Assembly: GCA_013002105.1 (NCBI GenBank)
Contig: JABDKS010000980.1
Location: 1 to 16,171 of the forward strand
Length of the DNA stretch: 16,171 nt
Reading direction: 5' to 3'
Origin: Pirellulaceae bacterium
Lineage (GTDB): Bacteria; Planctomycetota; Planctomycetia; Pirellulales; Pirellulaceae
Part shown: in pieces, positions 1 through 8,663 of the stretch
How positions within the stretch are numbered: the first letter of the stretch is position 1
Layout: every line of letters starts with the position of its first letter
Translations under genes and position numbers: made by a program
Notes under the pieces: generated by a model
The model's database searches: none
Told to the model about the DNA's origin: nothing
Seen by the model: the letters and a program-made list of their open reading frames with translations, nothing else

Positions 1-556
1 ATACGACATCGTCTTGCTGGACATCGGGCTGCCGGCGGTCGACGGCATCACCATTTGCCGCACCGTTCGTCATGAATTCCACGGGCCCATCGTCAAGTTG
101 ACCGCCCGCGGCGACGAGATCGACGAAGAGGTTGCGATGGAACTCGCGGCAGATGATTACATCGCCAAACCGGTCCGTCCTCGGGCGCTCCTGGCACGAC
201 TGCGGATGCATCTCAATCGGTCCGAGACACCCGTGGACCCCGGTGCACCTTCCAAGATCCAAGTGGACGCTCTAACGATCGACGCCGGCGGTCGAACAGT
301 CCAATTGGACGACCGACCGATTACTTTGACAACGGCCGAATTTGATCTGCTCTGGCTGTTGGCCGAAAACGCCGGACAGGTCGTATCGCGAGAACAGATT
401 TATCAACGGTTGTTGGGTATCCGATACGACGGCCTGGATCGCTCGATTGATCTGCGCGTCTCGCGTCTACGAAAAAAACTGGGAGACGACCCCAATCATC
501 CGCAAAGAATCAAATCAGTTCGTGGAGTCGGGTACATCTTGGCTCGACAAACATGA
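1..556 (+). CDS. OmpR-family response regulator, RstA-like, 5' end missing
   Basis: This is the C-terminal part of a DNA-binding response regulator; the open frame runs off the left edge (first full codon at position 2), so the N-terminal acidic residues are not visible. The phosphoacceptor Asp lies in 'LLDIGLP' (codon 20-22), followed by 'DGITICR', the switch Thr in 'KLTARGDE' and the conserved Lys in 'DDYIAKPVRP'. A winged-helix Trans_reg_C domain follows, with 'EFDLLWLLAENAGQVVSRE' and the recognition-helix region 'LDRSIDLRVSRLRKKLGD'. The order 'DGxTICR...GPIV.LT' resembles E. coli RstA more than PhoB or KdpE. Its stop overlaps the kinase start in an ATGA (553-556), so the two are translationally coupled. 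Family assignment is firm; RstA likeness comes from remembered sequence, and the signal and targets are unknown. Confidence 0.93.
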   Translation, partial: YDIVLLDIGLPAVDGITICRTVRHEFHGPIVKLTARGDEIDEEVAMELAADDYIAKPVRPRALLARLRMHLNRSETPVDPGAPSKIQVDALTIDAGGRTVQLDDRPITLTTAEFDLLWLLAENAGQVVSREQIYQRLLGIRYDGLDRSIDLRVSRLRKKLGDDPNHPQRIKSVRGVGYILARQT

Positions 557-1833
557 CTCGGCTCTTTCTGCGATTGTATTTCGGCGTCGTCGTGATCTTG
601 ATCGCCGCTTGGCTGATTCAAGGCTATCTATTTCGCACCCGCAGTGAAGCAGACAACATTCGGGTCGTTGAACGTGCACTCGGCGGCGGAGCGAGGTTGG
701 CACGTCAGTCGTACATTCAGGCCCCCGCGGATCGCAAAGACGCCGCACTTGCGGAAATCGCTGCACGATTCGATTACCCGGTTCGGATCGTCCCGATTGA
801 CGACCGCCCCATGTATGAAGCGAATCGCGCGCGATTGCTACGCGGTGATCCCATCTTGTACTACGACTTCATCCTAATCGGTCTGGACGACGACAGTCAC
901 CTGATGGAACTCGGGCCACTGCCCCAGTTTGTCGGGCCGAGCCAAACTGAATTGACCATTGGATTCGGAGCGATCTTTGCCTTAGCCGCTGCAGCCATCG
1001 CTGTGCTCTTACGACCAGTTGCATCGCAACTACGCGACGTCGAACGAACCGCAACAGCGATCGCCGCGGGTGATCTCTCGGCGCGAATCGAAGAAAAGGC
1101 GTGGCGTCGGACACTCCCGTTGGCCAGTGCCTTTAACTCGATGGCCGAGCGAACCGAAACACTGTTGCAATCCCAACGTGAATTGCTGCAAGCCGTCTCG
1201 CACGAACTTCGCACTCCATTAGCCCGTATTCGATTCGCAACCGACCTGATCGAGACCTCCAAAACGTCCGAGGAACGGACACAGCGGTTGGAGGCGGTTG
1301 ATAAGGCAACACAGAAGTTGGATGACTTGGTTGGCGAACTGCTTACCTACGTTCGCCTTGATTCCGAAACCTCCCATGCCGAATCGGAACAAGTCGAGTT
1401 TGTTTCGTTGTTAAGCGATCTGATTGCGATTCACGCGCCGTTGCACGGTGACGTGCACTTTGCCATCGCGGCGGAAAGCGAAAACCTACGCGTCGACGCC
1501 GATCGTGTCAGTCTGTCACGTGCCATCGGCAACCTTCTCAGCAACGCCGGTCGGTTCGCAACCTCACGCGTCACGGTTGCCGTGTCGCAAAAAAACAACC
1601 ACATCGCGATCACCGTCGACGACGATGGCGAAGGGATCCCCGAGTCGGATTGGAAACGTGTCTTCGAACCCTTCGTCCGGCTGGAAGACTCCAAAGGCCG
1701 CGGGTCGGGACTCGGGTTAGCGTTGGTACAGCGAATTGCCCTGCGGCAAGGCGGTGACGTCACAGTCAGCAAGAGCCCACTGGGCGGTGCCCGATTTGAA
1801 ATCAACCTACCGATTTCGCCGTTACCGACCTAG
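553..1833 (+). CDS. Sensor histidine kinase, RstB-like
   Basis: This 426-residue inner-membrane histidine kinase is the partner of the upstream response regulator. Transmembrane helix 1 is about residues 8-27, a short periplasmic sensor region spans about 28-133, helix 2 is about 134-156, and a HAMP segment follows ('AIAAGDLSARIEEK'). The H-box reads 'SHELRTPLARIRF' with phospho-accepting His217. The N-box is 'NLLSNAGRFA' (N327, N331), the G1 box 'DDDGEGIP' starts near residue 356, and the G2 box 'GRGSGLGLALV' is at 382-392. All catalytic boxes are intact. Length and order match E. coli RstB, including 'EPFVRLE' before G2 and 'GGARFEINLP' at the end. The ATG at 553 overlaps the regulator's stop by 4 bp. 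The periplasmic ligand cannot be inferred. Confidence 0.95.
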   Translation: MTRLFLRLYFGVVVILIAAWLIQGYLFRTRSEADNIRVVERALGGGARLARQSYIQAPADRKDAALAEIAARFDYPVRIVPIDDRPMYEANRARLLRGDPILYYDFILIGLDDDSHLMELGPLPQFVGPSQTELTIGFGAIFALAAAAIAVLLRPVASQLRDVERTATAIAAGDLSARIEEKAWRRTLPLASAFNSMAERTETLLQSQRELLQAVSHELRTPLARIRFATDLIETSKTSEERTQRLEAVDKATQKLDDLVGELLTYVRLDSETSHAESEQVEFVSLLSDLIAIHAPLHGDVHFAIAAESENLRVDADRVSLSRAIGNLLSNAGRFATSRVTVAVSQKNNHIAITVDDDGEGIPESDWKRVFEPFVRLEDSKGRGSGLGLALVQRIALRQGGDVTVSKSPLGGARFEINLPISPLPT

Positions 1834-1837
1834 CAGC

Positions 1838-1879
1838 CTCGCCGTAACCCGCTGGGCATTCTCGCCGTAACCCGCTGGG
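1838..1879. repeat. 23-bp tandem direct repeat, about 1.8 copies
   Basis: The 19-bp string CTCGCCGTAACCCGCTGGG occurs at 1838-1856 and again, identical, at 1861-1879, giving a 23-bp period. It begins 4 bp after the kinase stop codon, in the spacer before the NIPSNAP gene. It is neither an inverted repeat nor a terminator. The other copies needed to call it a genome-wide repeat family are not in this window. Confidence 0.85.
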
Positions 1880-1957
1880 ACCCGATGCGATCGAACGAAG
1901 AATTTTTGCCCTACGACTAACGGCCCGAACGGTGCAACGATAAACTATCCGTACCAC

Positions 1958-1989
1958 TTGGAAACAAGGCTCGTTGGAAACAAGGCTCG
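1958..1989. repeat. Perfect 16-bp tandem duplication
   Basis: The 16-bp unit TTGGAAACAAGGCTCG is present twice back to back (1958-1973 and 1974-1989) with no mismatch. It lies 63 bp upstream of the NIPSNAP gene start, where a promoter or operator could be. A slippage product is the simplest reading; a two-site operator is possible but unsupported. Apart from this and the 23-bp repeat, I see nothing else in the 219-bp spacer 1834-2052. Confidence 0.85.
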
Positions 1990-2052
1990 GACCCTACCAA
2001 CGCACCCACTTGATACTCAACCTATCCACATCCAGCACCCATCCAAACCATC

Positions 2053-2823
2053 ATGTCCCTATCGCTCTCGCTGCGTCATCTGATCTTTACGTTGTGTTTG
2101 GCCAGCCTATTGCTAACGACCAATCCTGCGGCGGCCGAAGTTTTTGAATTGCGGACCTATACAACAAACGAAGGCAAGTTGGATAACTTGCACGCACGAT
2201 TTCGTGACCACACGGTCAAACTCTTTGAAAAACATGGCATCCGATCGCTTGGCTATTGGGTGCCGACCGATGGGGAAGCCACCAAGAACACTTTGATCTA
2301 CGTGATCGCACACAAAGATCGGGACGCCGCAAAAGAATCGTGGAAGGCCTTCATCAATGACCCGAATTGGAAAGCGGTTCACAAAAAGTCGGAAGCCGAT
2401 GGCCCGATTCTCGCCAAAGCTCCGGAATCGGTGTACATGCGACAAACGGATTACTCTCCCGAGTTTGCCAACGAGAATCAAGGCAACGACGGCGTCTACG
2501 AACTACGGATCTACAAAACCGGCGAGGGAAAACTCGACGGCCTGGATGCCCGGTTCCGTGATCACACGATCGAGTTATTCAATCGCCACGGGATCGAGTC
2601 GGTTGCCTATTGGCATCCCACCGAGTCACCCGACAGCGACGACACACTGATCTACTTGGTTCGTCACGACAGTCGTGATGCGGCCAAGACATCGTGGAAG
2701 GCATTTGGTGCCGACCCCGACTGGAAAAAGGCTGCCAAAGAATCGCAAATTGACGGCAAGTTTCTACGCGAGCGCCCGACATCGATCTACATGAAACCGA
2801 CCGACTATTCGGCTTGGAAATAG
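2053..2823 (+). CDS. Exported protein with two NIPSNAP repeats
   Basis: The 256-residue product starts with a Sec signal peptide (hydrophobic core about residues 8-22, likely cleavage after 'PAAA' near residue 28). The mature part is two tandem NIPSNAP domains, about residues 30-134 and 148-252. Each opens with V-[FY]-E-L-R-x-Y and carries 'ARFRDHT', 'HGI.S..YW.PT', 'TLIY', 'RDAAK.SWKAF', 'W' and 'TDYS'. Hand alignment gives about 61 identities over roughly 105 positions, so the halves arose by internal duplication. NIPSNAP folds are dimeric ferredoxin-like barrels; one chain with two could form a pseudo-dimer. Planctomycetes carry many such proteins and no reaction is established. No Shine-Dalgarno is visible before the ATG. 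It stands alone between repeat-bearing and non-coding spacers. Confidence 0.92.
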   Translation: MSLSLSLRHLIFTLCLASLLLTTNPAAAEVFELRTYTTNEGKLDNLHARFRDHTVKLFEKHGIRSLGYWVPTDGEATKNTLIYVIAHKDRDAAKESWKAFINDPNWKAVHKKSEADGPILAKAPESVYMRQTDYSPEFANENQGNDGVYELRIYKTGEGKLDGLDARFRDHTIELFNRHGIESVAYWHPTESPDSDDTLIYLVRHDSRDAAKTSWKAFGADPDWKKAAKESQIDGKFLRERPTSIYMKPTDYSAWK

Positions 2824-2839
2824 TGACCACGGCGGTCAC
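2823..2839 (+). terminator. Short hairpin at the NIPSNAP gene end, possible weak terminator
   Basis: A perfect 6-bp stem (GTGACC / GGTCAC) with a 5-nt loop begins on the last base of the stop codon. No T-tract follows, so it is not a canonical intrinsic terminator. The rest of the 281-bp spacer to the channel gene shows no other structure or convincing promoter that I can recognise. Confidence 0.2.
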
Positions 2840-3104
2840 ACTTCGATCCAGTCCAAACACTCCAGTGCTAGCTAGGCCGTTGCGGCAACCGACTATTCGA
2901 CGCGACACTGCGTAGGCGACCCTGCTGCGATCGGCCCAATCGGGGGTGGCACTGGTCTGCCCGGCGGATCCAGCTATCTGATCTGCCTGTCCGATTTGCT
3001 CCGGTGACACTATTCTCTCGGTTGATTGTCTGCTCCCAGCGACGTCCAAAGACTTCGATGATGGATCCGCGGCGTCCCGTTTTCATTGGTTCATTGAGTG
3101 ATTC

Positions 3105-6100
3105 ATGTTTATTCTCCGGTCGATACGTTTGCTTGGTTGGAGCCTCGCTGTCCTGCTGCTGACTAGCTGCCTGCATGCGCAGGAGATGAAACTACAATCC
3201 GCCACCGGTACGGATTTTGAATCATTAAAAAACCAGCTTTCCCAAAGCCAACTGTCTGAAGAAGAGAAAACTCAGATTCAGGAAGTCCTGGCCCTGGGCG
3301 AGAAACAAGCCAACGAAGCGGCGACCAAAACAGCTGCGACCGCAGCTAAACAGGCGGCGCTCGATACAATCAAACAGCGCGTCGCCGACTATCAGGACGA
3401 ATTGGAGCAACTCAAGGATGTCGACACGGCACCGATCGCAGCAGGATCGTTGCCCGAACTGGAAGCTGCACTGGCACAAATAGAATCCGAGTTAGCGGCT
3501 TCGCAACAAGCAGTCACAGAGGCCGACACGGCAATGGCTCAGGCGTCGCAACGACGGCGCGATGGCGAGAGCGAATTGGCACTGTTGCAAAAACAAGTTG
3601 CCCCGCAAGCAAATCAAGTCGCCGCGGCGGAGGCGGACTCATCACTCGCAGCGACTGCCAAGCGTGCTGAAATATCGGCAGCAGAATCGTTGTTGCAAGC
3701 CCGAATTGCTGATTTGAAAACCGAATCCGCACTCATTGACGCCGAGCAAGCGGCCGGGCTGCCCCAATTGCTGCGCGACTTGCGAGCGAAACAGGCCGAA
3801 ATCAAACAGCGACAATACGATTCGGTCAAAGCAGCCGTGGAAGCCGAGCGAGCCAAGGATGCGGCACTGCGTGTTCAAGCGGCGGAGAACCAACTGCTAG
3901 AGCTACATGAGGCACTCAAGCCAATCGGCCAGCAGAACCAAGAGCTTGCAACGCTTAATCAGAAATTGACCAAGGAAATCGAAGCAAACGAAGTCACCCT
4001 GGCGACACGATCCGCGCGGCTGACCGAAATCAAGAACGCTTTTGAGCAGGCGGAAACACGTGTTGCGACGGTTGGTTTGACTGACGCGGTCGGCGCGCTG
4101 CTACGAAACTTGAAAGAGAGCCTGCCTAATATCGCGGTTTATCGGCTCCGATCCAAAGAGCGACAACCGCTGATCAACGATGCGCAATTCGACCTGATCG
4201 ACTTGACCGATCGTCGAAACGCGCGGTTGGACGTAACGATCGCCGCCTTGCTGCGAAATGCACCGACACCGTTGTCGTCCCGAGAGCGTGATGAACTGGC
4301 GGCCGAGGCAAGAACATTACTGGAGCAACAACGAACCGAGTTCTTGGATCCGGCGATTCGTAGTCAGACCGCTTTCTTTAATTCGTTAGTTTCTCTATCG
4401 ACGACCGAAAAACAGATTGTCGATCTGGTCGACCATGCGACGCTTTATGTCAACGAGCGCGTCCTGTGGATTCGTAGCACGGCACCGCTGTACACACAGT
4501 TGGTCCCGGACGAGGACGAATGGTGGTTCCTACATCATGAATGGTGGACACAGGTACCCGACAAAGTCGTTTCGGAAGTGAGCGGTCGCATTGTGCTCTG
4601 GGTTCTTGCCTCGATTTTCTTGATCGCCCTCGTGCGATTTCGTTTTCGACTCCGCGAAGAAATCCGTACGATCGGAATCGAAGCCAATCAATCGCATCAG
4701 ATCAGTTTTGTCCCAACACTGAAGTCCCTGTTGCTGACGGTCGCTACGGCAGCCCCGATTCCGTTAGTGTTCGGATTCATTGCTTGGCGTTTTGGTGCGG
4801 TCGCTGGAAATGATCGCGCGATGATGGCTTTGTCGCAGGCTGCCAGTACCGTCGCATACGCCTACTTTCCCATTGAATTGCTTCGTCAAGTCTGTCGTCC
4901 CAAAGGATTGGCGGAATCCCATTTTGGGTTCGCCGCCAAACCCGTCAGCAAACTTCGACGCAACCTGCGTTGGTTTCTCGCGATCACGTTGCCCCTGCTG
5001 ATCACCGCTCGATTCCTGAGCGTGGGCGGTTCGGGGTACGGACGTTACACCTTGGAACGCTACTTTTACCTCGCGGCATTGGTCGCATTGACCGTGTTGA
5101 TCGCACGGGTGTTGCATCCCAAACGTGGAATCTTTGCCGACTACTTGCACGTCCACCCCAACGGCTGGAGCAACCGTCTCTCTTACATCTGGTATCCGCT
5201 AGGTGTTGGGATTCCAATCGCGCTGGGCATTCTCTCAGTCGTCGGATACCACTTCACCAGCCAACAACTCGGCTGGCGAATTTTTCGATCGCTGGGACTG
5301 TTGGCATTGCTGGGCCTGCTGATGCTATCCATTCTGCGATTGGCCATGGTGCATCGCCGAAAATTGCGGATCGAACACGCGAGAAAACGAAGTTCGACGG
5401 AAACACCTGCCGGTTCGACGGAAATTCCGCAGTCATTGTTACAGGAATCACCCACGGAGTTGCATTCGCAAATGAACCAAACTCAGCGTGTGTTAAAAAT
5501 GGCGCTGATGACCATTGCGATACTGGGGATGTGGTTCATTTGGCAAGACGTCCTACCGGCACTGGAACAATGGACGCTTTGGCAATCCACCAGCACGATC
5601 ACCGAAGTCGTGACCACCGACGACGGCGAGTCAATCGCGCGGACGCGTGATGTTCCCAACAATATCACGATCGGCAATGCAGGCTTAGTTGTGCTGATCT
5701 TGTTTTTGACCGTCGCCGCAGTACGTAATCTGCCCGGGCTGTTGGAGTTCGCAATATTACGACAGTTGCCGCTGGACAATTCGATTCGTTATGCGATCAC
5801 GTCGTTGGCATCGTACGCGATCATCATGATCGGGATGGTCGTCTCCTGCAAAATCTTGGGCCTGCGCTGGCAACAGATTCAATGGATGGCCACCGCGTTG
5901 ACCTTTGGACTGGCGTTTGGACTGCAAGAAGTCTTCGCAAACTTCATCGCCGGCATCATCATTTTGTTCGAGCAACCGATTCGCGTGGGCGACGTCGTCG
6001 AAATCGACTCAGTGACGGGCGTCGTGACCAAGATCCGAATTCGGGCAACAACAATTACCAGTTGGGAACGCAAAGACTTCATTGTCCCCAACAAGGACTT

Positions 6101-6521
6101 TATCACCAGCAAGGTATTGAACTGGACACGGTCCGACGAGGTGTCGCGCGTGGTAATCGATGTCGGCATCGCCTACGGGTCGGACACCGATTTGGCGAGG
6201 GACCTACTGGTACAGGCAGCCAAAGGTCATCCCTATATATTGGAGGACCCACCGACGATGGCGTTCTTTACCGGGTTCGGCGACAGCAGCTTGAACTTCA
6301 CCTTGCGAGCTTTCATCAATACCTACGAAAATCGCTTCTATGTCTTGCACGATCTGCACACCGCGATCGATCGCTCGTTCCGACAGGCAAACATCGAAAT
6401 CTCGTTCCCGCAACGTGATCTACATCTACGGACGGTACCCGAGCCGATCCGCCGCGAACTAGAATCAAGAAGTAACGATTCTGCCGACATCGATTCCTCA
6501 CCAGGTGACCCACGTGGCTAA
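3105..6521 (+). CDS. Large mechanosensitive channel, MscK/MscM type (MscS superfamily)
   Basis: The 1138 residues match the size of E. coli MscK and MscM (about 1100). A signal peptide (1-26) is followed by a long periplasmic region, about 27-490, rich in Ala, Gln, Glu and Lys with heptad-like coiled coil to about 340. Some ten hydrophobic helices follow, near 495-512, 540-566, 620-640, 652-670, 695-716, 728-748, 799-818, 859-877, 898-918 and the pore helix about 928-957. The pore and beta domain read 'FGLAFGLQEVFANFIAG', 'FEQPIRVGDVVEI', 'RIRATTITSWERKDFIVPNK' and 'VLNWTRSDE', the MscK/MscM version of the MscS core. A C-terminal cage domain runs to about 1115. It should open under membrane tension to release solutes. 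The signal peptide also contains 'LTSC', which resembles a lipobox. The 3' end overlaps the CorA gene. Symbol withheld because MscK and MscM are not separable by eye. Confidence 0.93.
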   Translation: MFILRSIRLLGWSLAVLLLTSCLHAQEMKLQSATGTDFESLKNQLSQSQLSEEEKTQIQEVLALGEKQANEAATKTAATAAKQAALDTIKQRVADYQDELEQLKDVDTAPIAAGSLPELEAALAQIESELAASQQAVTEADTAMAQASQRRRDGESELALLQKQVAPQANQVAAAEADSSLAATAKRAEISAAESLLQARIADLKTESALIDAEQAAGLPQLLRDLRAKQAEIKQRQYDSVKAAVEAERAKDAALRVQAAENQLLELHEALKPIGQQNQELATLNQKLTKEIEANEVTLATRSARLTEIKNAFEQAETRVATVGLTDAVGALLRNLKESLPNIAVYRLRSKERQPLINDAQFDLIDLTDRRNARLDVTIAALLRNAPTPLSSRERDELAAEARTLLEQQRTEFLDPAIRSQTAFFNSLVSLSTTEKQIVDLVDHATLYVNERVLWIRSTAPLYTQLVPDEDEWWFLHHEWWTQVPDKVVSEVSGRIVLWVLASIFLIALVRFRFRLREEIRTIGIEANQSHQISFVPTLKSLLLTVATAAPIPLVFGFIAWRFGAVAGNDRAMMALSQAASTVAYAYFPIELLRQVCRPKGLAESHFGFAAKPVSKLRRNLRWFLAITLPLLITARFLSVGGSGYGRYTLERYFYLAALVALTVLIARVLHPKRGIFADYLHVHPNGWSNRLSYIWYPLGVGIPIALGILSVVGYHFTSQQLGWRIFRSLGLLALLGLLMLSILRLAMVHRRKLRIEHARKRSSTETPAGSTEIPQSLLQESPTELHSQMNQTQRVLKMALMTIAILGMWFIWQDVLPALEQWTLWQSTSTITEVVTTDDGESIARTRDVPNNITIGNAGLVVLILFLTVAAVRNLPGLLEFAILRQLPLDNSIRYAITSLASYAIIMIGMVVSCKILGLRWQQIQWMATALTFGLAFGLQEVFANFIAGIIILFEQPIRVGDVVEIDSVTGVVTKIRIRATTITSWERKDFIVPNKDFITSKVLNWTRSDEVSRVVIDVGIAYGSDTDLARDLLVQAAKGHPYILEDPPTMAFFTGFGDSSLNFTLRAFINTYENRFYVLHDLHTAIDRSFRQANIEISFPQRDLHLRTVPEPIRRELESRSNDSADIDSSPGDPRG
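6503..6507 (+). promoter_or_regulatory. Shine-Dalgarno-like AGGTG favouring the downstream GTG start of the CorA gene
   Basis: AGGTG inside the channel gene's last codons lies 6 nt before a GTG at 6514. That would give a CorA protein three residues shorter than the GTG at 6505, which itself overlaps this site. The site is the main reason to consider 6514 as the true start; the choice changes only three residues. Confidence 0.35.
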
Positions 6522-7620
6522 TCGACTGCGACGATTGATCCGACCGAGGCGTTCCCGTCCTGGCACTGCACCGGGAACAATTCTGGTTGACAAAAATGCT
6601 CCGCCACCGAGTATCGATGTTTTTCAATTCAATCGTGACAATGTCGACCGCGCAGAAGGAATCTCCCCGTCCGAAATTCCGCCGTTGAGTGATGACGTGG
6701 TCACGTGGGTCAACGTCGTTGGGCTTGGTGACGCCCACGTCATCGAAGCCATTGCGGATCGCTTCGACATCCACGATCTTGCCCTGGAGGATGTGGTCAA
6801 CACGCACCAACGTCCCAAAATGGAACAGTACAGCGATCATCTGTATGTCGTGTTGCGAATGCCCAACGACAGCGACATCGCTGATTTGGAGCAGGTCAGT
6901 ATTTTTCTTGGCAAAAACTACGTTCTGACTTGGCAGGAAGCCGACGGAGACTGCTTTCAGCCCATCCGCGAGCGATTACAGTCCAAAACACGACTCGTCC
7001 GAAAGCATGGAGCCGACTTTCTCGCTTACGCATTGATTGACTCCATCATCGATTCGTTTTTTCCAGTACTCACACGATATGGCGAACGATTGGATGCCAT
7101 CGAAGATCGCGTGACGTCGGCCAATGCGGGATACAGCGTCGTCCAAAGTTTGCATCAAATCCGTTCGGATCTTCGAACGTTGCGACGCAGCACTTGGGCT
7201 CATCGCGACGTCGTTCGTAATCTGATGTCCACCGAAGACGATTTGCTGACCGAGATGACATTGTTGCATTTGCGGGACGTTTCAGATCACACGGTTCAAT
7301 TGGTCGAATTGTTCGAAAGCAGTCGCGACAGCTGCTCGGATTTACAAGATCTTTATATGTCGGCCGTCAGTTTGCGTACAAACGAAGTCATGAAAGTCCT
7401 GACGATTATCGCAACGATTTTTATCCCGCTGGGATTTATCGCCGGCCTGTACGGGATGAATTTTTCTTACGACGCATCGCCGCTGAACATGCCCGAAACT
7501 CAATGGTACTTCGGTTATCCGATGGCGATTGTTCTGATGGGCAGTGTCGCATTTGCCATGCTCGCGTTCTTCTACCGTCGCGGCTGGATCGGATCGGACA
7601 ATGGCAAAGATTTGCCGTAG
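6505..7620 (+). CDS. corA: CorA-family Mg2+/divalent cation transporter
   Basis: The 371-residue product is a full-length CorA-type channel: a long cytoplasmic N-terminal funnel domain and two C-terminal transmembrane helices (about 294-316 and 335-355). The signature GMN tripeptide is at residues 317-319 in 'LYGMNFSYD', at the end of helix 1, and forms the selectivity filter in this family. The N-terminal block 'HDLALEDVVNTHQRPKMEQY' and the helix-1 start 'NEVMKVLTIIATIFIPLGFI' are classic for CorA. A basic tail ('YRRGW') follows helix 2. The most upstream start is GTG 6505, overlapping the channel gene by 17 bp; GTG 6514 has a better ribosome-binding site. The overlap implies cotranscription and coupled translation with the mechanosensitive channel. 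Mg2+ is the usual substrate; Co2+, Ni2+ or Zn2+ cannot be excluded. Confidence 0.94.
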   Translation: MTHVANRLRRLIRPRRSRPGTAPGTILVDKNAPPPSIDVFQFNRDNVDRAEGISPSEIPPLSDDVVTWVNVVGLGDAHVIEAIADRFDIHDLALEDVVNTHQRPKMEQYSDHLYVVLRMPNDSDIADLEQVSIFLGKNYVLTWQEADGDCFQPIRERLQSKTRLVRKHGADFLAYALIDSIIDSFFPVLTRYGERLDAIEDRVTSANAGYSVVQSLHQIRSDLRTLRRSTWAHRDVVRNLMSTEDDLLTEMTLLHLRDVSDHTVQLVELFESSRDSCSDLQDLYMSAVSLRTNEVMKVLTIIATIFIPLGFIAGLYGMNFSYDASPLNMPETQWYFGYPMAIVLMGSVAFAMLAFFYRRGWIGSDNGKDLP

Positions 7621-7749
7621 TTTCAGTCACTCAAAAAATGATGACACAGACGGTACGATCACTGACTCCGCAATATCGTAATCGTGTCCCTTTCGATTTG
7701 CCGCCAAATTCAATTTCATCCGCCATCAACTTCGCATCCCGAGAATCCT

Positions 7750-8652
7750 ATGCCTGAGCGTCGATGGGCCTGCTGCCTCTTCGTTTTTCTTACCACCCTG
7801 TTGCCAAGCAATGCCCAAGACGAACTGGGGACGCACGGATTTGCAAATTCCGGTGACATCCAAATTCACTACGTGACCAAGGGTGATGGCCCGCTCGTGG
7901 TGATGCTGCACGGCTTCCCCGATTTTTGGTACACGTGGCGAAATCAGATGCCCGCACTGTCCAAACATTTTCAAGTCGTTGCGATCGATCAGCGCGGATA
8001 CAACAAAAGTGGCCAACCGCAAGGCGTGGAAAATTATGCGATGCCAAAACTGGTCGGCGACGTCAAAGCGGTAATCGAACACTTTGATCGTGACAAAGCC
8101 ATTGTGGTCGGTCACGACTGGGGCGGTGCGGTTGCCTGGTCGTTTGCAATGGCTCATCCAGACATGACCGACCGTCTCGTGATTCTTAACTTGCCACATT
8201 TGGCGAATCTATCGCGAGAACTGGCCAACAATCCCGAGCAACAAAAGGCCGCGGCGTACGCGAGACACTTTCAAACGCCCGCAGCCGCCAAAACGCTTAA
8301 CGCACAAGGTCTGACATTCTGGGTCCGAGATGCCGCCGCTCGACCCAAGTACGTCGAAGCGTTTGAGAGATCTTCGTTTGATGCAATGTTGAATTACTAC
8401 AAAGCCAACTATCCGCGTGAACCCTACGACGCCCAACCAGAGATCGACTATCCACAAGTCCGCTGTCCGGTATTGATGTTTCATGGATTAAAAGATACGG
8501 CGCTGCTGCCCGGTGCATTGAACAATACATGGAAATGGATCGACAACGAACTGACGCTAATCACGTTGCCCGAGGCCGACCATTTTGTTCAGCACACCGC
8601 GGCCGACAAAGTGACCCAAAAAATGATCGCCTGGTTACTCCAAACGCAGTAG
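7750..8652 (+). CDS. Exported alpha/beta hydrolase, epoxide-hydrolase-like
   Basis: I chose the ATG at 7750 (300 residues) because it starts directly with a signal peptide ('MPERRWACCLFVFLTTLLPS', cleavage near residue 22); an upstream in-frame GTG at 7684 would add 22 residues lacking signal character. The oxyanion/HGxP motif is 'LHGFPDFW' (His54-Pro57). The nucleophile elbow 'VGHDWGGA' puts Asp at 123, not Ser, so the enzyme belongs with epoxide hydrolases and haloalkane dehalogenases rather than esterases. Asp249 ('LKDTALL') and His278 ('EADHFVQH') complete the triad. The lid carries 'MLNYYKANY', typical of the ring-opening Tyr region of epoxide hydrolases. The substrate is unknown. It follows the CorA gene after 129 bp with no clear terminator, so readthrough is possible. 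Confidence 0.88.
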   Translation: MPERRWACCLFVFLTTLLPSNAQDELGTHGFANSGDIQIHYVTKGDGPLVVMLHGFPDFWYTWRNQMPALSKHFQVVAIDQRGYNKSGQPQGVENYAMPKLVGDVKAVIEHFDRDKAIVVGHDWGGAVAWSFAMAHPDMTDRLVILNLPHLANLSRELANNPEQQKAAAYARHFQTPAAAKTLNAQGLTFWVRDAAARPKYVEAFERSSFDAMLNYYKANYPREPYDAQPEIDYPQVRCPVLMFHGLKDTALLPGALNNTWKWIDNELTLITLPEADHFVQHTAADKVTQKMIAWLLQTQ

Positions 8653-8663
8653 CAGTCACCTCC

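Noticed and set aside
1838..1989. Attachment site or insertion-sequence ends
   Set aside because: The repeats are direct tandem copies with no inverted ends, no integrase or transposase and no tRNA nearby.
4970..5650. 226-residue open frame on + inside the channel gene
   Set aside because: It is in another frame of a firmly identified membrane-channel gene, is Arg/His-rich with no domain and has no ribosome-binding site.
7684..7749. Upstream GTG start adding 22 residues to the alpha/beta hydrolase
   Set aside because: The ATG at 7750 begins directly with a well-formed signal peptide; the extension would bury it behind a polar stretch.
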